This document shows positions 49,611 through 62,650 of a DNA stretch of 64,000 nt, one piece after another; position 1 is the first letter of the stretch; the number at the start of each line of letters is the position of its first letter. Under the pieces are notes generated by a model. It was not told the origin of the DNA. It saw only the letters and a list, made by a program, of their open reading frames with translations, and did no database searches. This DNA is from Shewanella vesiculosa (lineage in GTDB: Bacteria; Pseudomonadota; Gammaproteobacteria; Enterobacterales; Shewanellaceae). The position numbers and the translations under genes are program-made. The stretch covers positions 2,046,001 to 2,110,000 of the forward strand of contig NZ_CP073588.1 of the NCBI RefSeq assembly GCF_021560015.1, given 5' to 3'.

Positions 49611-49643
49611 TAAACCCCCATAGAGCTACTCTATGGGGGTTTA
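49611..49643. terminator. Bidirectional hairpin after the small ORF
   Basis: A perfect 15-bp inverted repeat (TAAACCCCCATAGAG and complement, loop CTA). The T-rich stem ends on both sides, so it may stop transcription from either direction. It ends the short transcript starting near 49354. Confidence 0.75.
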
Positions 49644-49693
49644 GTTATTCAACGACATCAAAGCCATTAGTTGATAAAACGAATTAACCAATA

Positions 49694-49723
49694 AAAAAGG
49701 CGACTCAAATGAGTCGCCTTTTT
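49694..49723. terminator. Terminator of purL
   Basis: A perfect 14-bp stem (AAAAAGGCGACTCA/TGAGTCGCCTTTTT, loop AA). On the minus strand it is followed by more T, 32 bases after the purL stop. It works as the purL terminator and is also U-rich in the plus direction. Confidence 0.9.
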
Positions 49724-49754
49724 ACTTTATCTAAACTAGATAGTTAATTTGAAA

Positions 49755-52700
49755 TTAACCGATCTTGACTCGAGCATTACGGAACATGCGCATCCAAGGG
49801 CTATCTTCACCCCAGTTATCTGGATGCCATGAATTGGCAACGGTTCTGAATACACGCTCAGGATGCGGCATCATAATTGTCACTCGGCCATCCGTGGTAC
49901 AAATACCGGTTAGACCATTCGCTGAACCATTAGGGTTTTCAGGGTACTGAGTCGCAATTTGACCATGGCCATCAACATAACGCAGTGCAATAGTGCCCGA
50001 TGCTTCGGCATTAGCTAACGCTTGAGCATTAGCAAACTCAACTAAGCCTTCACCATGTGATACTGCGATAGGCATACGAGAGCCGACCATGCCGTCAAAA
50101 AATACCGATGGGTTTTGTTGCACTTCAACCAAACTGAATCGAGCTTCAAAACGCTCAGAGCGGTTACGCACAAAGCGCGGCCAATGCTCACTTCCTGGGA
50201 TAATTTCTTTCAGGTTAGATAACATCTGACAACCATTACACACACCAAGGGCGATGCTTGAATCACGTTCGAAGAAACGACTAAACTCATCGCGAGCACG
50301 ATCATTAAATAGAATCGACTTAGCCCAACCTTCACCAGCACCTAATACGTCACCATAAGAGAATCCGCCACAAGCCACTAGGCCTTGGAACTCTTCAAGG
50401 CTAATACGCCCAGATAAAATGTCCGACATGTGCACGTCGCGGCTTTCAAAACCGGCACGGTCAAAAGCGGCTGCCATCTCGACATGAGAGTTAACGCCCT
50501 GCTCACGTAAAATAGCCATTTTAGGTGCGACACCTTTAAGAATATAAGGTGCGGCTACATCTTCACTTGGATTAAAGCCTAATTTAACCGTTAAACCAGG
50601 TGCATCAGCTTGTTGTTTAAGCTCATACTCTTCACGTGCACATTCTGGATTATCACGAAGTGCTTGCATGCGATAGGTGGTTTCTGACCACATAGTGCGC
50701 AGTGCAGTACGGCTATCAGCAAATATCACTCGCTGGCCATCGTTAATGCTAATCTTGTCAGCGGCTTGTAAACCACCAATGTGATGACAAGCTACGCCTT
50801 TAGCTTCAAATTGCGCGGCAATGGCTTTAGCATCAGCAACACCAACTTGAATGACAGCACCCAGTTCTTCATTAAATAAACGTTCTAAATCAGTACCATT
50901 CAAGCTGGCTAAATCAATAGTTAACCCAGTATTACCGGCAAAGGCCATTTCCACTAAGGTGGTAAATAAACCACCGTCGCTGCGGTCGTGATATGCCATA
51001 ACCGCTTGCTCAGCGACTAATTGCTGCATGACTTCAAAGAAGCCCGCTAAGTTAGCGGTAACATCTAATGTCGGTGCAATATCACCTAGCTCACTGTAAA
51101 CCTGCGCTAAACAAGAGCCCCCTAAACGATTTTGGCCATTGCTTAAGTCCAGCATTAATAATGTAGTGTCACCTTTATCACTGCGAAGTTGTGGCGTCAC
51201 GGTTTTACGTATGTCTTGTACCACGCCAAAAGCGGTGATAACCAATGACATAGGCGATGTTACCGTTTTCTGTACACCACTATCTTCCCATGCGGTTTTC
51301 ATCGACATAGAGTCTTTACCGACAGGGATAGTGATACCAAGTTCTGGACAAAGGTCTTCGCCAATGGCTTTAACAGCTTGGTATAAACCGGCATCTTCAC
51401 CAGGGTGACCCGCCGGTGACATCCAGTTAGCCGAAAGCTTAATGCGCTTAAACGAGCCAATATCAGTACCAGCAATGTTCATGATCGATTCAGCAACCGC
51501 CATACGCGCAGAAGCATCAAAGTCGAGTAAAGCCAATGGCGTTCGTTCACCCATCGACATCGCTTCACCGCTGTAGCTATCATAACTTGATGCGGTTACC
51601 GCACAATCAGCAACCGGAACCTGCCATGGACCGACCATTTGGTCGCGGTTAACTAATCCCGTCACTGAACGGTCACCGATGGTGATTAGGAAAGTTTTAT
51701 CGGCTACGGTTGGCAAAGTTAAAACGCGCTTAACCGCATCTTTTAATTCAATCTTAGATTGATCTAATGCCGGTGATACCGCTTTTATCGACACCACATC
51801 ACGACTCATTTTAGGCGCTTTACCTAATAAGACTTCGAGCGGTAAATCAATCGGTTTGTTATTAAAGTGACTGTCGGCAAGCGTTAAATGCATCTCTGCA
51901 GTCGCTTCACCAACCACTGCAAATGGAGCGCGTTCACGGGCACAAATATCAGCAAACTGCTGTAAATTCTCTGGCGCAACCGATAGCACATAACGTTCTT
52001 GAGATTCATTACACCAAATTTCGAGCGGGCTCATGCCTGGCTCGTCAGAGGGAACGTTGCGTAAATTGAACACACCACCGCGATCAGCGTCATTCACTAA
52101 CTCAGGGAATGCGTTCGATAATCCGCCGGCACCCACATCGTGAATAAATTGAATAGGATTGGTGTCACCTAGCTGCCAGCAACGGTCAATCACTTCCTGA
52201 CAGCGACGTTCCATTTCTGGGTTTTCACGCTGTACAGAAGCAAAATCTAAATCTTCGCTAGACTGACCTGATGCCATAGAAGATGCAGCACCGCCACCCA
52301 AACCTATGTTCATTGCAGGTCCACCAAGCACAATGAGTTTAGCGCCAACCGTGATTTCACCTTTTTGCACATGTTCTTCGCGAATATTGCCTAAACCACC
52401 GGCAATCATAATCGGCTTGTGGTAACCACGGACTTCAACACCGTTATGACTAGACACTAATTGTTCATAAGTGCGGAAATATCCCGTAATCGCAGGACGA
52501 CCAAATTCATTATTAAATGCAGCGCCACCAAGTGGGCCTTCAAGCATGATCTCAAGTGGAGTCACAATACGATCGGGTTTACCGTAATTCCCTTCCCATG
52601 GTTGCACAAATCCAGGAATTTTTAAGTTAGAAACCGTAAAACCAGATAAACCCGCTTTAGGCTTAGAACCTCGACCAGTAGCGCCTTCATCACGAATCTC

Positions 52701-53639
52701 ACCACCAGAACCAGTAGCAGCACCAGGATAAGGACTGATTGCAGTAGGATGATTATGAGTTTCGACTTTCATTAAGATGTGCATTGGTTCTGTGTGATAA
52801 TTATAAATACCATCAGGGTCTGGGAAAAAACGTCCCGCAACCGAACCTGTCATCACAGCGGCATTATCTTTATAAGCTGACAACACGTAATCAGGAGTGA
52901 CTTCAAAAGTATTCTTAATCATTTTAAACAATGATTTTGGCTGCACTTCGCCATCGATTGTCCAATCTGCATTAAAAATTTTGTGACGACAATGCTCTGA
53001 GTTTGCTTGAGCAAACATCATTAATTCGATGTCGTTAGGATTACGCTTTAAACGAACAAAGTTTTCAATTAAATAGTCAATTTCATCATCAGCAAGAGCC
53101 AAACCTAACTTAACGTTAGCGACTTCTAAGGCACGACGACCTTCAGCAAGAATATTAACACTGCTAAATTTTGCCGGTTCTGTGCGGGCAAATAATACCT
53201 CAGCCGCTTCAAACTCAGGCAATATGATTTCGACCATACGGTCATGTAATAAACCTTGCAGTTGTTTTTGTTGTTCTGCGGTTAATTCTGAAGCTTCAAC
53301 ATAATAAGCCATACCACGCTCAAGGCGTTTTACTTTGCCCAAACCACAGTTGTGTGCGATGTCGGTTGCTTTAGAAGACCAAGGAGAAATGGTGCCAGGA
53401 CGTGGAGTAACAAATAATAGAGTACCTTGTGGAGCATGCGACTCAATAGCGGGTCCATAGGTAAGAATAGTTTCTAACTGTAGACGCTCATTATCATCTA
53501 GTGGCTCACTCAAATTAGCTAAATGAACATATTCAGCATAAATTTGAGATACTGGAAGTGCTGCATTTTCGCAAGCCTCCATGAGTTTTTGAACTCTAAA
53601 TGCAGATAGTGCTGGGGCTCCGCGAATGATCTCAATCAC
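49755..53639 (-). CDS. purL: PurL, phosphoribosylformylglycinamidine synthase
   Basis: The large single-chain FGAM synthase (1294 residues) converts FGAR, ATP and glutamine to FGAM in purine synthesis. The N-terminal domain is followed by two AIRS-type synthase domains ([24 protein letters not shown]; the second around 700-950) and a C-terminal glutaminase with the nucleophile Cys in [10 protein letters not shown] and the His in [10 protein letters not shown]. Length and frame are normal, which helps calibrate the frameshifts seen elsewhere. Single gene, terminator at 49694-49723. Confidence 0.97.
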   Translation of the reverse strand: MIEIIRGAPALSAFRVQKLMEACENAALPVSQIYAEYVHLANLSEPLDDNERLQLETILTYGPAIESHAPQGTLLFVTPRPGTISPWSSKATDIAHNCGLGKVKRLERGMAYYVEASELTAEQQKQLQGLLHDRMVEIILPEFEAAEVLFARTEPAKFSSVNILAEGRRALEVANVKLGLALADDEIDYLIENFVRLKRNPNDIELMMFAQANSEHCRHKIFNADWTIDGEVQPKSLFKMIKNTFEVTPDYVLSAYKDNAAVMTGSVAGRFFPDPDGIYNYHTEPMHILMKVETHNHPTAISPYPGAATGSGGEIRDEGATGRGSKPKAGLSGFTVSNLKIPGFVQPWEGNYGKPDRIVTPLEIMLEGPLGGAAFNNEFGRPAITGYFRTYEQLVSSHNGVEVRGYHKPIMIAGGLGNIREEHVQKGEITVGAKLIVLGGPAMNIGLGGGAASSMASGQSSEDLDFASVQRENPEMERRCQEVIDRCWQLGDTNPIQFIHDVGAGGLSNAFPELVNDADRGGVFNLRNVPSDEPGMSPLEIWCNESQERYVLSVAPENLQQFADICARERAPFAVVGEATAEMHLTLADSHFNNKPIDLPLEVLLGKAPKMSRDVVSIKAVSPALDQSKIELKDAVKRVLTLPTVADKTFLITIGDRSVTGLVNRDQMVGPWQVPVADCAVTASSYDSYSGEAMSMGERTPLALLDFDASARMAVAESIMNIAGTDIGSFKRIKLSANWMSPAGHPGEDAGLYQAVKAIGEDLCPELGITIPVGKDSMSMKTAWEDSGVQKTVTSPMSLVITAFGVVQDIRKTVTPQLRSDKGDTTLLMLDLSNGQNRLGGSCLAQVYSELGDIAPTLDVTANLAGFFEVMQQLVAEQAVMAYHDRSDGGLFTTLVEMAFAGNTGLTIDLASLNGTDLERLFNEELGAVIQVGVADAKAIAAQFEAKGVACHHIGGLQAADKISINDGQRVIFADSRTALRTMWSETTYRMQALRDNPECAREEYELKQQADAPGLTVKLGFNPSEDVAAPYILKGVAPKMAILREQGVNSHVEMAAAFDRAGFESRDVHMSDILSGRISLEEFQGLVACGGFSYGDVLGAGEGWAKSILFNDRARDEFSRFFERDSSIALGVCNGCQMLSNLKEIIPGSEHWPRFVRNRSERFEARFSLVEVQQNPSVFFDGMVGSRMPIAVSHGEGLVEFANAQALANAEASGTIALRYVDGHGQIATQYPENPNGSANGLTGICTTDGRVTIMMPHPERVFRTVANSWHPDNWGEDSPWMRMFRNARVKIG

Positions 53640-53991
53640 GTCTATTCACCTTATAAATTATATTGGGTCAGAATTGGCGCTATTATAAGGAATTGCACAG
53701 TACAAATCACCTTTAAGCACCCGTGAAAACAGTGTTTCCTGATAGGGAAAATATCCACAATTGTGGTTATGCATATTTATGACACAGCGACTTTACTGTC
53801 GTTCAATAAACCGACGTTAAAAGCGGGTTATTTGTCCAACTATAGGCGTTTAGGAAAACTCCTGATAAAGTAACCAAAAACACCTAAACTCCCCTACATA
53901 TTTAAAGGCTATTCAACCGGAATTATATTCGTTTCTCATGCATTACTCTGGTGACATTAACGAAACAACTTAAGATAACCAATTAATAAAT
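53640..53991. other. Divergent purL/mltF spacer
   Basis: A 352-bp spacer that must carry promoters for both divergent genes. I looked for a PurR-type palindrome and saw only a weak partial match around 53725-53742. No ORF of note. Confidence 0.4.
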
Positions 53992-55412
53992 ATGATCAAA
54001 ACCTTATTCATCATCTTACTTTGCGGGATGCTATCCGCCTGTCAACCTGTTGATATTCATGAGGTTGACATTGCTGCGCCTGCCCCAAAACGTACTGTAC
54101 TCAAGGTTGGGACATTATATGGTCCACAGATTTATTTAAATTCAGATCAGGGTGAAAGCGGATTCGACTTTGAAATGGCCCAGCGCTTTGCCGATTATTT
54201 AGCCGTGCCGCTAGAGATGATCCCATACACGAATCGCAAACAATTATTTGCTGCATTAAAAGAAAACAAGATTGATATTATTGCTGCTGGCATCGCAAAA
54301 ACCCCCAACCGCAGTCAACAATTTAAACTTGGACCGACCTTATATAAAGTTAATCAAGTATTGGTGTATCGAGAAGGTACTCCAGAACCCAAAGATATTG
54401 GCACTCTGTCGGGTGAAATTACCGTGATGGCGAACTCCTCTTCGGTCAATACCTTAACTAAGCTGCAAAAAGACTATCCTGAATTGATGTGGAACCAAGT
54501 TAATGACAAAGACAATGAAGAACTGTTTGCATTAATCGCCAACGGAGAATTGAACTACACCATTTCAGATTCAAATAGTTTATTGATCAACCAGCGTTTT
54601 TTGAGTTACGCGCAGGAATGATTTTAGAAGAAAAAGTTGAAGTAGTGTGGCTGTTACCACCGAGAAATAGTGACCGCTTAATGAGCCAACTCCTGGCCTT
54701 TTGGCATCAAGAAAGACGTGCCGGCACCCTTGAACATTTAAACGAAAAATATTTTGGTCATGTGAAACGTTTTGACTATGTCGACACACGAGCCTTTATT
54801 CGTGCCATTGACAATATCCTCCCTGAATACCGTAGTTTTTTTGAGCAGTATTCAGGTGAGTTAGACTGGCGTAAATTAGCCGCTGCCAGTTATCAAGAGT
54901 CACATTGGAACCCAAGCGCACGCTCACCAACTGGTGTCCGAGGTATGATGATGCTGACCCAACCGACTGCGGCTTATGTTGGTGTAGATGATCGCTTAGA
55001 TGCAGAGCAGAGTATTCGCGGTGGTGCATTTTATTTAAAAGATATGATGGACAGATTGCCAGACAGAATTCCTGAAGCTCAACGGATTTGGTTCGCTCTG
55101 GCATCTTATAATATTGGTTTAGGTCATGTTGAAGATGCGCGACGGTTAACAGAGTCAATGGGAATGGATCCCAGTGCATGGCGTGACGTCAAAAAAGTAT
55201 TACCTTTGCTGCAGCAAGCTAAATATTACAAGCAAACTCGCTATGGCTACGCTCGCGGAAGTGAAGCGGTGCATTATGTCGATAGTATTCGCCGTTACTA
55301 CGACACCTTAGTTTGGATTGATAATCAAACCAAGAAAATTGATGTTATCCAAGATCAAGTTGAAGTGATTGCAGAAGAGGCGGCAGATAAAACCAAGGTA
55401 TCAGCACAATAA
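53992..55412 (+). CDS. mltF: MltF, membrane-bound lytic transglycosylase (frameshift)
   Basis: MltF cleaves peptidoglycan between MurNAc and GlcNAc. The 5' part (53992-54621) has a lipobox signal ([11 protein letters not shown]) and the periplasmic-binding-protein-like regulatory domain ([18 protein letters not shown]). The 3' part (from 54618) has the lytic transglycosylase domain with the catalytic Glu in [26 protein letters not shown]. The frames meet at a run of six T (54597-54602); the frame change needs one additional base or two fewer. The corrected length is about 473 residues, normal for MltF. Both halves are well conserved. Confidence 0.88.
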
Positions 55413-55567
55413 TTGTGCTATCGATGGGGTTATCGTCATCAAGCTGACCGACAATCGTCATCAATATAAGGTAGTATGGAACCGAATCTGTCGTTAGAAA
55501 GCCTACTGTAAAGTATACTGTTTATCAGTAACCTCAATGAGGTTACCCAATATGAAAGGATCACGAT

Positions 55568-55687
55568 ATGAGAAGAAGAGCGATAAGCAATACCATGTCA
55601 CGACGTCGTGTCATGCTTAAAGTACACAAAACCCGTATTCAAAATCGTCAACGTGCACATTTTTTGTTGGTACAAACCGAATCATAA
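55568..55687 (+). CDS. Candidate 39-residue basic protein
   Basis: An ATG ORF with an AAAGGA ribosome-binding site. The product is extremely basic (MRRRAISNTMSRRRVMLK, then KTRIQNRQR) and could bind nucleic acid or ribosomes. It sits between mltF and the convergent tadA. Not recognised as a known family; a conserved small protein or a chance ORF are both possible. Confidence 0.45.
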   Translation: MRRRAISNTMSRRRVMLKVHKTRIQNRQRAHFLLVQTES

Positions 55688-55721
55688 TCTCACGTTAACC
55701 ACAGAAAAATATGCCACTCAA

Positions 55722-56285
55722 TCAGTTGAGTTTTTCTCTAACTTTTTGAGTGCTTTTTTTTTCTGCCCTCCGCCGCTTAAAAAAAGCGCTTAATTGTGAG
55801 GCGCACTCTTCTGCTAACACACCTGATGTCACGTCAAGCTGATGATTAAAAACAGGGTGTTGCAGCAAATTGATCACACTACCCGCCGCGCCGGTTTTTA
55901 AATCATCGGCACCGTACACCACTCTAGCAATACGACTGTGGATCATGGCACCTGCACACATAGTGCAAGGCTCTAAAGTGACATACAAAGTTGTGTCGAG
56001 CATACGATAATTTTCTAATACCTTACCAGCTTGGCGAATACACTCCATTTCAGCATGAGCTGTGGGATCATGATTTAAAATACTTAAATTACAGCCACTG
56101 GCAATTAACACATCATCTTTTACCAATACGGCACCGACAGGCACCTCACCTTTTAATTCTGCTTGTTCAGCTAGTTGCATGGCTAACCGCATCCACTTTT
56201 CATCAATGGCTTGCTGAGTGTCATGCTCAATATCAGTGATGGAGTTCGTGTTGGCAGCAAGGTCTGCCTTTAAAATATTTGTCAC
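55722..56285 (-). CDS. tadA: TadA, tRNA-specific adenosine deaminase
   Basis: TadA deaminates A34 to inosine in tRNA-Arg(ACG). The 187-residue protein has the zinc-binding cytidine-deaminase-fold motifs HAE (77-79, catalytic Glu79) and PCTMC (106-110), plus EVPVGAVLV. The first 25 residues extend beyond typical TadA, so translation may begin later, for example at MRLAMQLAEQAE (residue 32). It is convergent with the small basic ORF. Essential in most bacteria. Confidence 0.95.
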   Translation of the reverse strand: MTNILKADLAANTNSITDIEHDTQQAIDEKWMRLAMQLAEQAELKGEVPVGAVLVKDDVLIASGCNLSILNHDPTAHAEMECIRQAGKVLENYRMLDTTLYVTLEPCTMCAGAMIHSRIARVVYGADDLKTGAAGSVINLLQHPVFNHQLDVTSGVLAEECASQLSAFFKRRRAEKKSTQKVREKLN

Positions 56286-56488
56286 TCTACTGCCCTAGGT
56301 CATTGTCATACAGGGTTATTATAACCTGAATTTTGCATAGCAAACGGTATCAAACATCCCTTTTTTTTACCCCGCTAGAAGGTATCTACTGCCATAAAGT
56401 GCTATCACCAAACTAGGATTAGACTGTCGTTTTGATAACGCAGGAGCTGCTATAACTCGACCCCGAAATCTTGAGTATAAAACACGGC

Positions 56489-56818
56489 TTAGCGTTGACT
56501 AAAGACTCGACGAGCAACTCCCCAGACGATAGCGGCAATGGTGCCAAACAAACCAAGGAACATGACCCAAGCTCCGAGACCAGCTTGTGGTGGCATCTCA
56601 CCACTCATCGTTGAATTAAATGGCTCTAATACCATAGCGAGCGTGCCAACCACCACCAATACAGCGCAAGCCATAAAGTAAAAACGGCCATGATCTTTTT
56701 GTAAAGTCTTGCGGATAGCGAATGTTAAACAACTCAAATACAGTATTGCGAACAGTGCTATGTTAATTAACTCCCCTGTTGTCCATACATTAGGGTCGCT
56801 TGCTATATCAGAGGGCAT
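56489..56818 (-). CDS. Unrecognised 109-residue membrane protein
   Basis: Unknown function. Three hydrophobic segments at about residues 17-33, 47-63 and 82-101 indicate a small polytopic inner-membrane protein. Its ATG overlaps the stop of the upstream secreted-protein gene by one base (TAATG), so they form a two-gene operon. No family recognised. Confidence 0.65.
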   Translation of the reverse strand: MPSDIASDPNVWTTGELINIALFAILYLSCLTFAIRKTLQKDHGRFYFMACAVLVVVGTLAMVLEPFNSTMSGEMPPQAGLGAWVMFLGLFGTIAAIVWGVARRVFSQR

Positions 56819-57357
56819 TATTTATCGATTCCTGTTTGCTGTTGTGGGTGAATGATTGCATTAGCAGTATTAAACTTGCCTTCTGCCCAGCTATAAGCTG
56901 CAAAACAGGGGCTGAGTCCTTGAAGGTTGCAACTTGTGCCATGGTGCTTGAGCACTAATACTGCCGTAGCGCCGAGTGCAACAACCGCACTGTCTTGGGC
57001 AAGAAACTGGAATTGTTTATAGCTCTTGTCATCATCCGAAACAAATGCATTAATATAATGTCCGCCTGTTCCACCGTCGAACAGCGTGGCAGAACTTGAG
57101 CAACTGAACGCGCGGGTGTCGATGATAGGATCACTGATACCGTCTTGATTGAAATCTGCGTAAAATTGAATGCCGCCATCCACAACCTCGAATATGCCGT
57201 TGTCTAATGCTGCACATTCCGATTTGGCAGCCTCAAGAAAGGCATCTAGAGTAGGTTGAAACTGCTTTGGGATCTCTTGTGCTGATGCCATTGCCGGGAT
57301 CAGTATGGTTAAAGACACCAAAGTCGCTATTAATTTTTGTTTTATCATTGGTTGCAT
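56818..57357 (-). CDS. Unrecognised 179-residue exported protein
   Basis: A secreted or periplasmic protein of unknown function. It begins MQPMIKQKLIATLVSLTILIPAMASAQ, a clear Sec signal peptide. The mature part has a calcium-binding-like loop (DFNQDGISDPIIDTR), as in FG-GAP or dockerin-type loops, and several cysteines that could form disulfides. It is coupled to the membrane protein that follows. No family recognised. Confidence 0.65.
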   Translation of the reverse strand: MQPMIKQKLIATLVSLTILIPAMASAQEIPKQFQPTLDAFLEAAKSECAALDNGIFEVVDGGIQFYADFNQDGISDPIIDTRAFSCSSSATLFDGGTGGHYINAFVSDDDKSYKQFQFLAQDSAVVALGATAVLVLKHHGTSCNLQGLSPCFAAYSWAEGKFNTANAIIHPQQQTGIDK

Positions 57358-57914
57358 AAGTCTTAATTTTCCAATTCAGGCCATTGATAGTGACGTTAAT
57401 TTAGCTAAGCGGGGTGAGATAACCCATCACCTAGACTCCGTTCGCAGTGACATGATAAATCAAAGCCGTATTCATTGATTACCGCTTCAGTTTGAGGCTA
57501 AAAATAGCTCTACTCCAGTGTCAATATTCAAAATAACACCCTTTGTATAGGGGGGGTCAGCGCGGACCTGAGCAAACCTATGTTTCAAAGCATGACACGT
57601 CCCAAAGCGCTGCAAATCCTTGGCAATGTAACACGGGCTGAGTTCATGAGACAGCATTCTATACATAGATTAAAATTATATATAGTTCATGTAGATACCA
57701 TTAATTAAGCCTATCGTAATAAAACTTAATTATGTGCGAAAAGCTAACCGAAAAACCATTATGTTTGGCTGGAAGTCACTGATGGATGATTAGCAAGATG
57801 TTGGATATACCACATGAGCAGTAAGACATTGAAGATACCAAGGTAACGAAAAATCATTCCCAGAGTCATATTCTATTAAAGCGGCTTGGTGCGAATAAAA
57901 ATGTTCAGAAAATA
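57358..57914. other. Spacer with a gene-like relic upstream of the exported protein
   Basis: About 560 bases between guaA and the two-gene operon. A 59-codon minus-strand ORF (57487-57666), including LSPCYIAKDLQRFG and KHRFAQVRADPP, has protein-like composition but no clear ribosome-binding site. A G7 tract lies inside it at about 57549. It could be a relic or a dispersed repeat; I do not call it a gene. Confidence 0.4.
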
Positions 57915-57945
57915 AAAATAAAAAAGCCCATAAAAATATGGGCTT
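57915..57945 (-). terminator. Terminator of the guaBA operon
   Basis: A 9-bp stem (AAGCCCATA/TATGGGCTT) with a four-base A-rich loop at 57924-57945. On the minus strand it is followed by TTTTTTATTTTTATTT, a strong U tract. It lies 47 bases after the guaA stop. Confidence 0.9.
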
Positions 57946-57992
57946 AAATATCACTTATTGCAAGTTAGCACTCGCTATTGTGTGAGATGACA

Positions 57993-59570
57993 TTATTCCC
58001 ACTCAATCGTTGCTGGCGGCTTACCTGATATATCGTACACCACTCGTGAAATACCATCGACTTCATTGATGATGCGGTTTGAAACGCGACCTAAGAAATC
58101 ATATGGTAGATGTGCCCAATGCGCGGTCATAAAGTCGATAGTTTCTACCGCTCGTAGCGATACAACCCAATCATATTTACGGCCATCACCCATTACGCCT
58201 ACCGAGCGAACTGGCAAGAATACGGTAAAGGCTTGGCTCACTTTATTATACAAATCAGCTTTGTGTAGCTCTTCAATAAAGATAGCGTCTGCACTGCGCA
58301 ATAAATCACAATATTCTTTTTTCACTTCGCCAAGTACACGAACACCTAAACCTGGTCCAGGGAACGGATGACGATAAAGCATGTTGTAAGGTAGGCCTAA
58401 TTCCAAACCAATCTTACGCACTTCATCTTTAAATAACTCACGCAGTGGCTCAACTAAACCCATCTTCATATCGGCAGGTAGCCCGCCAACATTGTGGTGC
58501 GACTTAATCACATGAGCTTTACCGGTTGCACTGCCCGCTGATTCAATCACATCAGGATAAATAGTGCCTTGAGCTAGCCATTTAGCATTCGCGCATTTCT
58601 TTGATTCTTCATCAAAAATCTCAACAAACACCCGACCAATAATTTTACGCTTAGCTTCAGGTTCTGCTTCGCCAGCCATGGCATCTAAGAAACGGTTTTC
58701 AGCATCAACGTGAATAATATTGAGTCCGAAATGATCGCCAAACATTTCTAACACTTGGTCCGCTTCGTTTAAACGCAATAAGCCGTTATCAACAAACACA
58801 CACGTTAGCTTGTCACCAATCGCGCGGTGAAGCAGCATCGCCACCACTGATGAGTCAACACCACCTGATAAACCAAGAATAACTTCATCGTCACCGATTT
58901 GCTTTTTAAGGCGCTCAATCGCATCTTCAATAATTGATGATGGTTTCCAATTGGCTTTACAGGCACAAATTTCCAACGCGAAATGCTCTAGCATGCGCTG
59001 ACCTTGACGAGTATGAGTCACTTCAGGGTGGAACTGAACACCGTAAAAACCTTTCTCTTCATTTGCCATCGCGGCAAACGGACACGTAGCTGTTTTAGCA
59101 ACGGTCACAAAACCTTCAGGAATAGCGGAGACTTTATCACCATGGCTCATCCACACATCAAGCAGTGGTTTGCCTTCAGCACTGACAGCATCTTCAATAC
59201 TTTTGAATAAGGCTGACGTGGTTTGCAATTCAATTTGAGCATAGCCAAATTCGCCTTCACCCACGCCTTTAATGACTTTACCACCAAGTTGTTCAGACAT
59301 GGTTTGCATGCCATAACAAATACCTAATACAGGTACTCCAGCAGTAAAGACATATTCTGGAGCTCGAGGAGAATTGTCTTCTGTAACACTTTCTGGGCCG
59401 CCGGCTAAAATAATACCATTTGGGGCAAACTCACGAATTTGCGCTTCGCTCACATCCCAGGCCCATAACTCACAATACACACCAATTTCACGGATACGAC
59501 GCGCAATAAGCTGAGTGTACTGAGAACCAAAATCGAGGATTAGAATCTTATGATCGTGAATATTACTCAT
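57993..59570 (-). CDS. guaA: GuaA, GMP synthase (glutamine-hydrolysing)
   Basis: GuaA converts XMP, ATP and glutamine to GMP. The 525-residue protein has an N-terminal class I glutaminase (Cys85 in [15 protein letters not shown]) and a PP-loop ATP pyrophosphatase ([15 protein letters not shown]), followed by the C-terminal dimerisation domain ending KPPATIEWE. Standard length and intact frame. It is downstream of guaB, forming the guaBA operon with a 103-base spacer. Confidence 0.98.
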   Translation of the reverse strand: MSNIHDHKILILDFGSQYTQLIARRIREIGVYCELWAWDVSEAQIREFAPNGIILAGGPESVTEDNSPRAPEYVFTAGVPVLGICYGMQTMSEQLGGKVIKGVGEGEFGYAQIELQTTSALFKSIEDAVSAEGKPLLDVWMSHGDKVSAIPEGFVTVAKTATCPFAAMANEEKGFYGVQFHPEVTHTRQGQRMLEHFALEICACKANWKPSSIIEDAIERLKKQIGDDEVILGLSGGVDSSVVAMLLHRAIGDKLTCVFVDNGLLRLNEADQVLEMFGDHFGLNIIHVDAENRFLDAMAGEAEPEAKRKIIGRVFVEIFDEESKKCANAKWLAQGTIYPDVIESAGSATGKAHVIKSHHNVGGLPADMKMGLVEPLRELFKDEVRKIGLELGLPYNMLYRHPFPGPGLGVRVLGEVKKEYCDLLRSADAIFIEELHKADLYNKVSQAFTVFLPVRSVGVMGDGRKYDWVVSLRAVETIDFMTAHWAHLPYDFLGRVSNRIINEVDGISRVVYDISGKPPATIEWE

Positions 59571-59673
59571 GGGTAACCTTTACATATTGATTAAGTGTAA
59601 TACCCCGTATCACATCGATACGGGCAAATTAACGCTAATAACAGAAGGACGACAAATGTCGTCCTCACAGTAA

Positions 59674-61160
<1,487 letters not shown>

Positions 61161-61270
61161 CTAGTTGAGTAGGATTTGGGTGAAATATTGCGGCGAGATT
61201 ATACCTTGCATATTGCAGTTGGTAAATGGAAAATAGATTTTTATTAACGTTAGAATGAGAATATTCATGA

Positions 61271-62608
61271 GTGCCACAAAAAAACAATGTTTATAGTGTT
61301 TCGCAATTAAATAGCGAAGTGCGGCATATTCTTGAAGGTCAAATAGGTAAAATTTGGCTAAATGGCGAAATATCAAACTTTTCATCGCCAAGTTCAGGGC
61401 ATTGGTATCTGACTTTAAAAGACGCTCATTCACAAGTTCGCTGTGCGATGTTTAAGGGCCGTAATCAATCGGTGCGCTTTAAACCCGTCAATGGTCAACA
61501 AGTCTTAGTTAAAGGTGCCATTAGTGTCTATGAGCCTCGTGGAGACTATCAATTACTGCTGGAGTCTATGCTCCCGGCGGGTGATGGATTACTGGCGCAA
61601 GAATTTGAAGCGCTAAAGCTTAAACTGGCTGCTGAAGGTTTGTTTGCACTAGAAACCAAACGCCCTATTCCAAATAACATTCAACGTATTGGGGTTATCA
61701 CCTCGGCAACAGGCGCGGCACTGCGAGATATCTTGCATGTGTTAGTACGTCGAGATCCCTCTATTGAAGTGGTTATATACCCAACTCAAGTTCAAGGTGC
61801 AACGGCCAGCCACTTAATTTGCCAAGCAATTGTCACTGCCAATCAACGCATGGAAGTTGATGTGCTGTTGCTTACCCGTGGTGGCGGATCATTGGAAGAT
61901 TTATGGTGTTTTAACAGCGAACATTTAGCCCATGCTATTTATAACAGTGCCTTACCCATTATTAGTGCCGTCGGCCACGAGATTGATACCACTATTAGTG
62001 ATTATGTTGCCGATGTGCGTGCACCAACCCCGTCAGCTGGTGCCGAGTTATTATCAAAAGACAAAGGTAATAAAACTGAAAAATTAGCCCTGCTGTTATC
62101 ACGCTTGCAACAGGGTATGAAACATTATCAATTACAGCAGTATGGTCGATTAACTCAGTTATCTCATCAACTACAACGTCATGAGCCACAACGTAAACTG
62201 CAACAATTTGAACAGCGATTTGATGAAATGCAAATGCGCCTAGAAAATGCCTTACAGCATAAATTCAGTCGCTTAACATTGCGCCATCAGCAATTGCATA
62301 ATCGCTTACAACAACGTTCACCTATTAATACCCTAACCTTAGAAAAACAGCGGCTTGGATATTTAATTGAACGTTTTAATGACGCCAGCAAAGACTGCTT
62401 TAAACAAGCTGAATTACGGCTTACACAAGCAGCACATAAACTTGATACCGTCAGCCCACTGGCAACACTGAGCCGGGGTTATTCAATCACAAGTACCAAT
62501 GATCATGTCGTTGAAAATGCCAATCAGTTAAGCAATGGTGATGTGATTCATACTCGGTTAAAGCAAGGAAGTCTCACCTCAACCGTGACAGATATCTCTA
62601 CCAAATAA
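61271..62608 (+). CDS. xseA: XseA, exodeoxyribonuclease VII large subunit
   Basis: XseA is the catalytic subunit of exonuclease VII. An OB-fold domain ([26 protein letters not shown]) is followed by the nuclease domain with [17 protein letters not shown] and [31 protein letters not shown], and then a long coiled coil. The frame shown begins with a GTG. An ATG at 61267 lies in another frame; removing one A from the A7 run at 61278-61284 would give [15 protein letters not shown], a more typical N-terminus of about 446 residues. The true start is probably 61267. Divergent from guaB. Confidence 0.93.
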   Translation: MPQKNNVYSVSQLNSEVRHILEGQIGKIWLNGEISNFSSPSSGHWYLTLKDAHSQVRCAMFKGRNQSVRFKPVNGQQVLVKGAISVYEPRGDYQLLLESMLPAGDGLLAQEFEALKLKLAAEGLFALETKRPIPNNIQRIGVITSATGAALRDILHVLVRRDPSIEVVIYPTQVQGATASHLICQAIVTANQRMEVDVLLLTRGGGSLEDLWCFNSEHLAHAIYNSALPIISAVGHEIDTTISDYVADVRAPTPSAGAELLSKDKGNKTEKLALLLSRLQQGMKHYQLQQYGRLTQLSHQLQRHEPQRKLQQFEQRFDEMQMRLENALQHKFSRLTLRHQQLHNRLQQRSPINTLTLEKQRLGYLIERFNDASKDCFKQAELRLTQAAHKLDTVSPLATLSRGYSITSTNDHVVENANQLSNGDVIHTRLKQGSLTSTVTDISTK

Positions 62609-62650
62609 ACAACATGATCTCGATGAAAAAATGGTGCGCAAGGACATAGC

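Noticed and set aside
53720..53745. PurR operator upstream of purL
   Set aside because: Only a partial palindrome around 53725-53742; too weak against the ACGCAAACG-type consensus.
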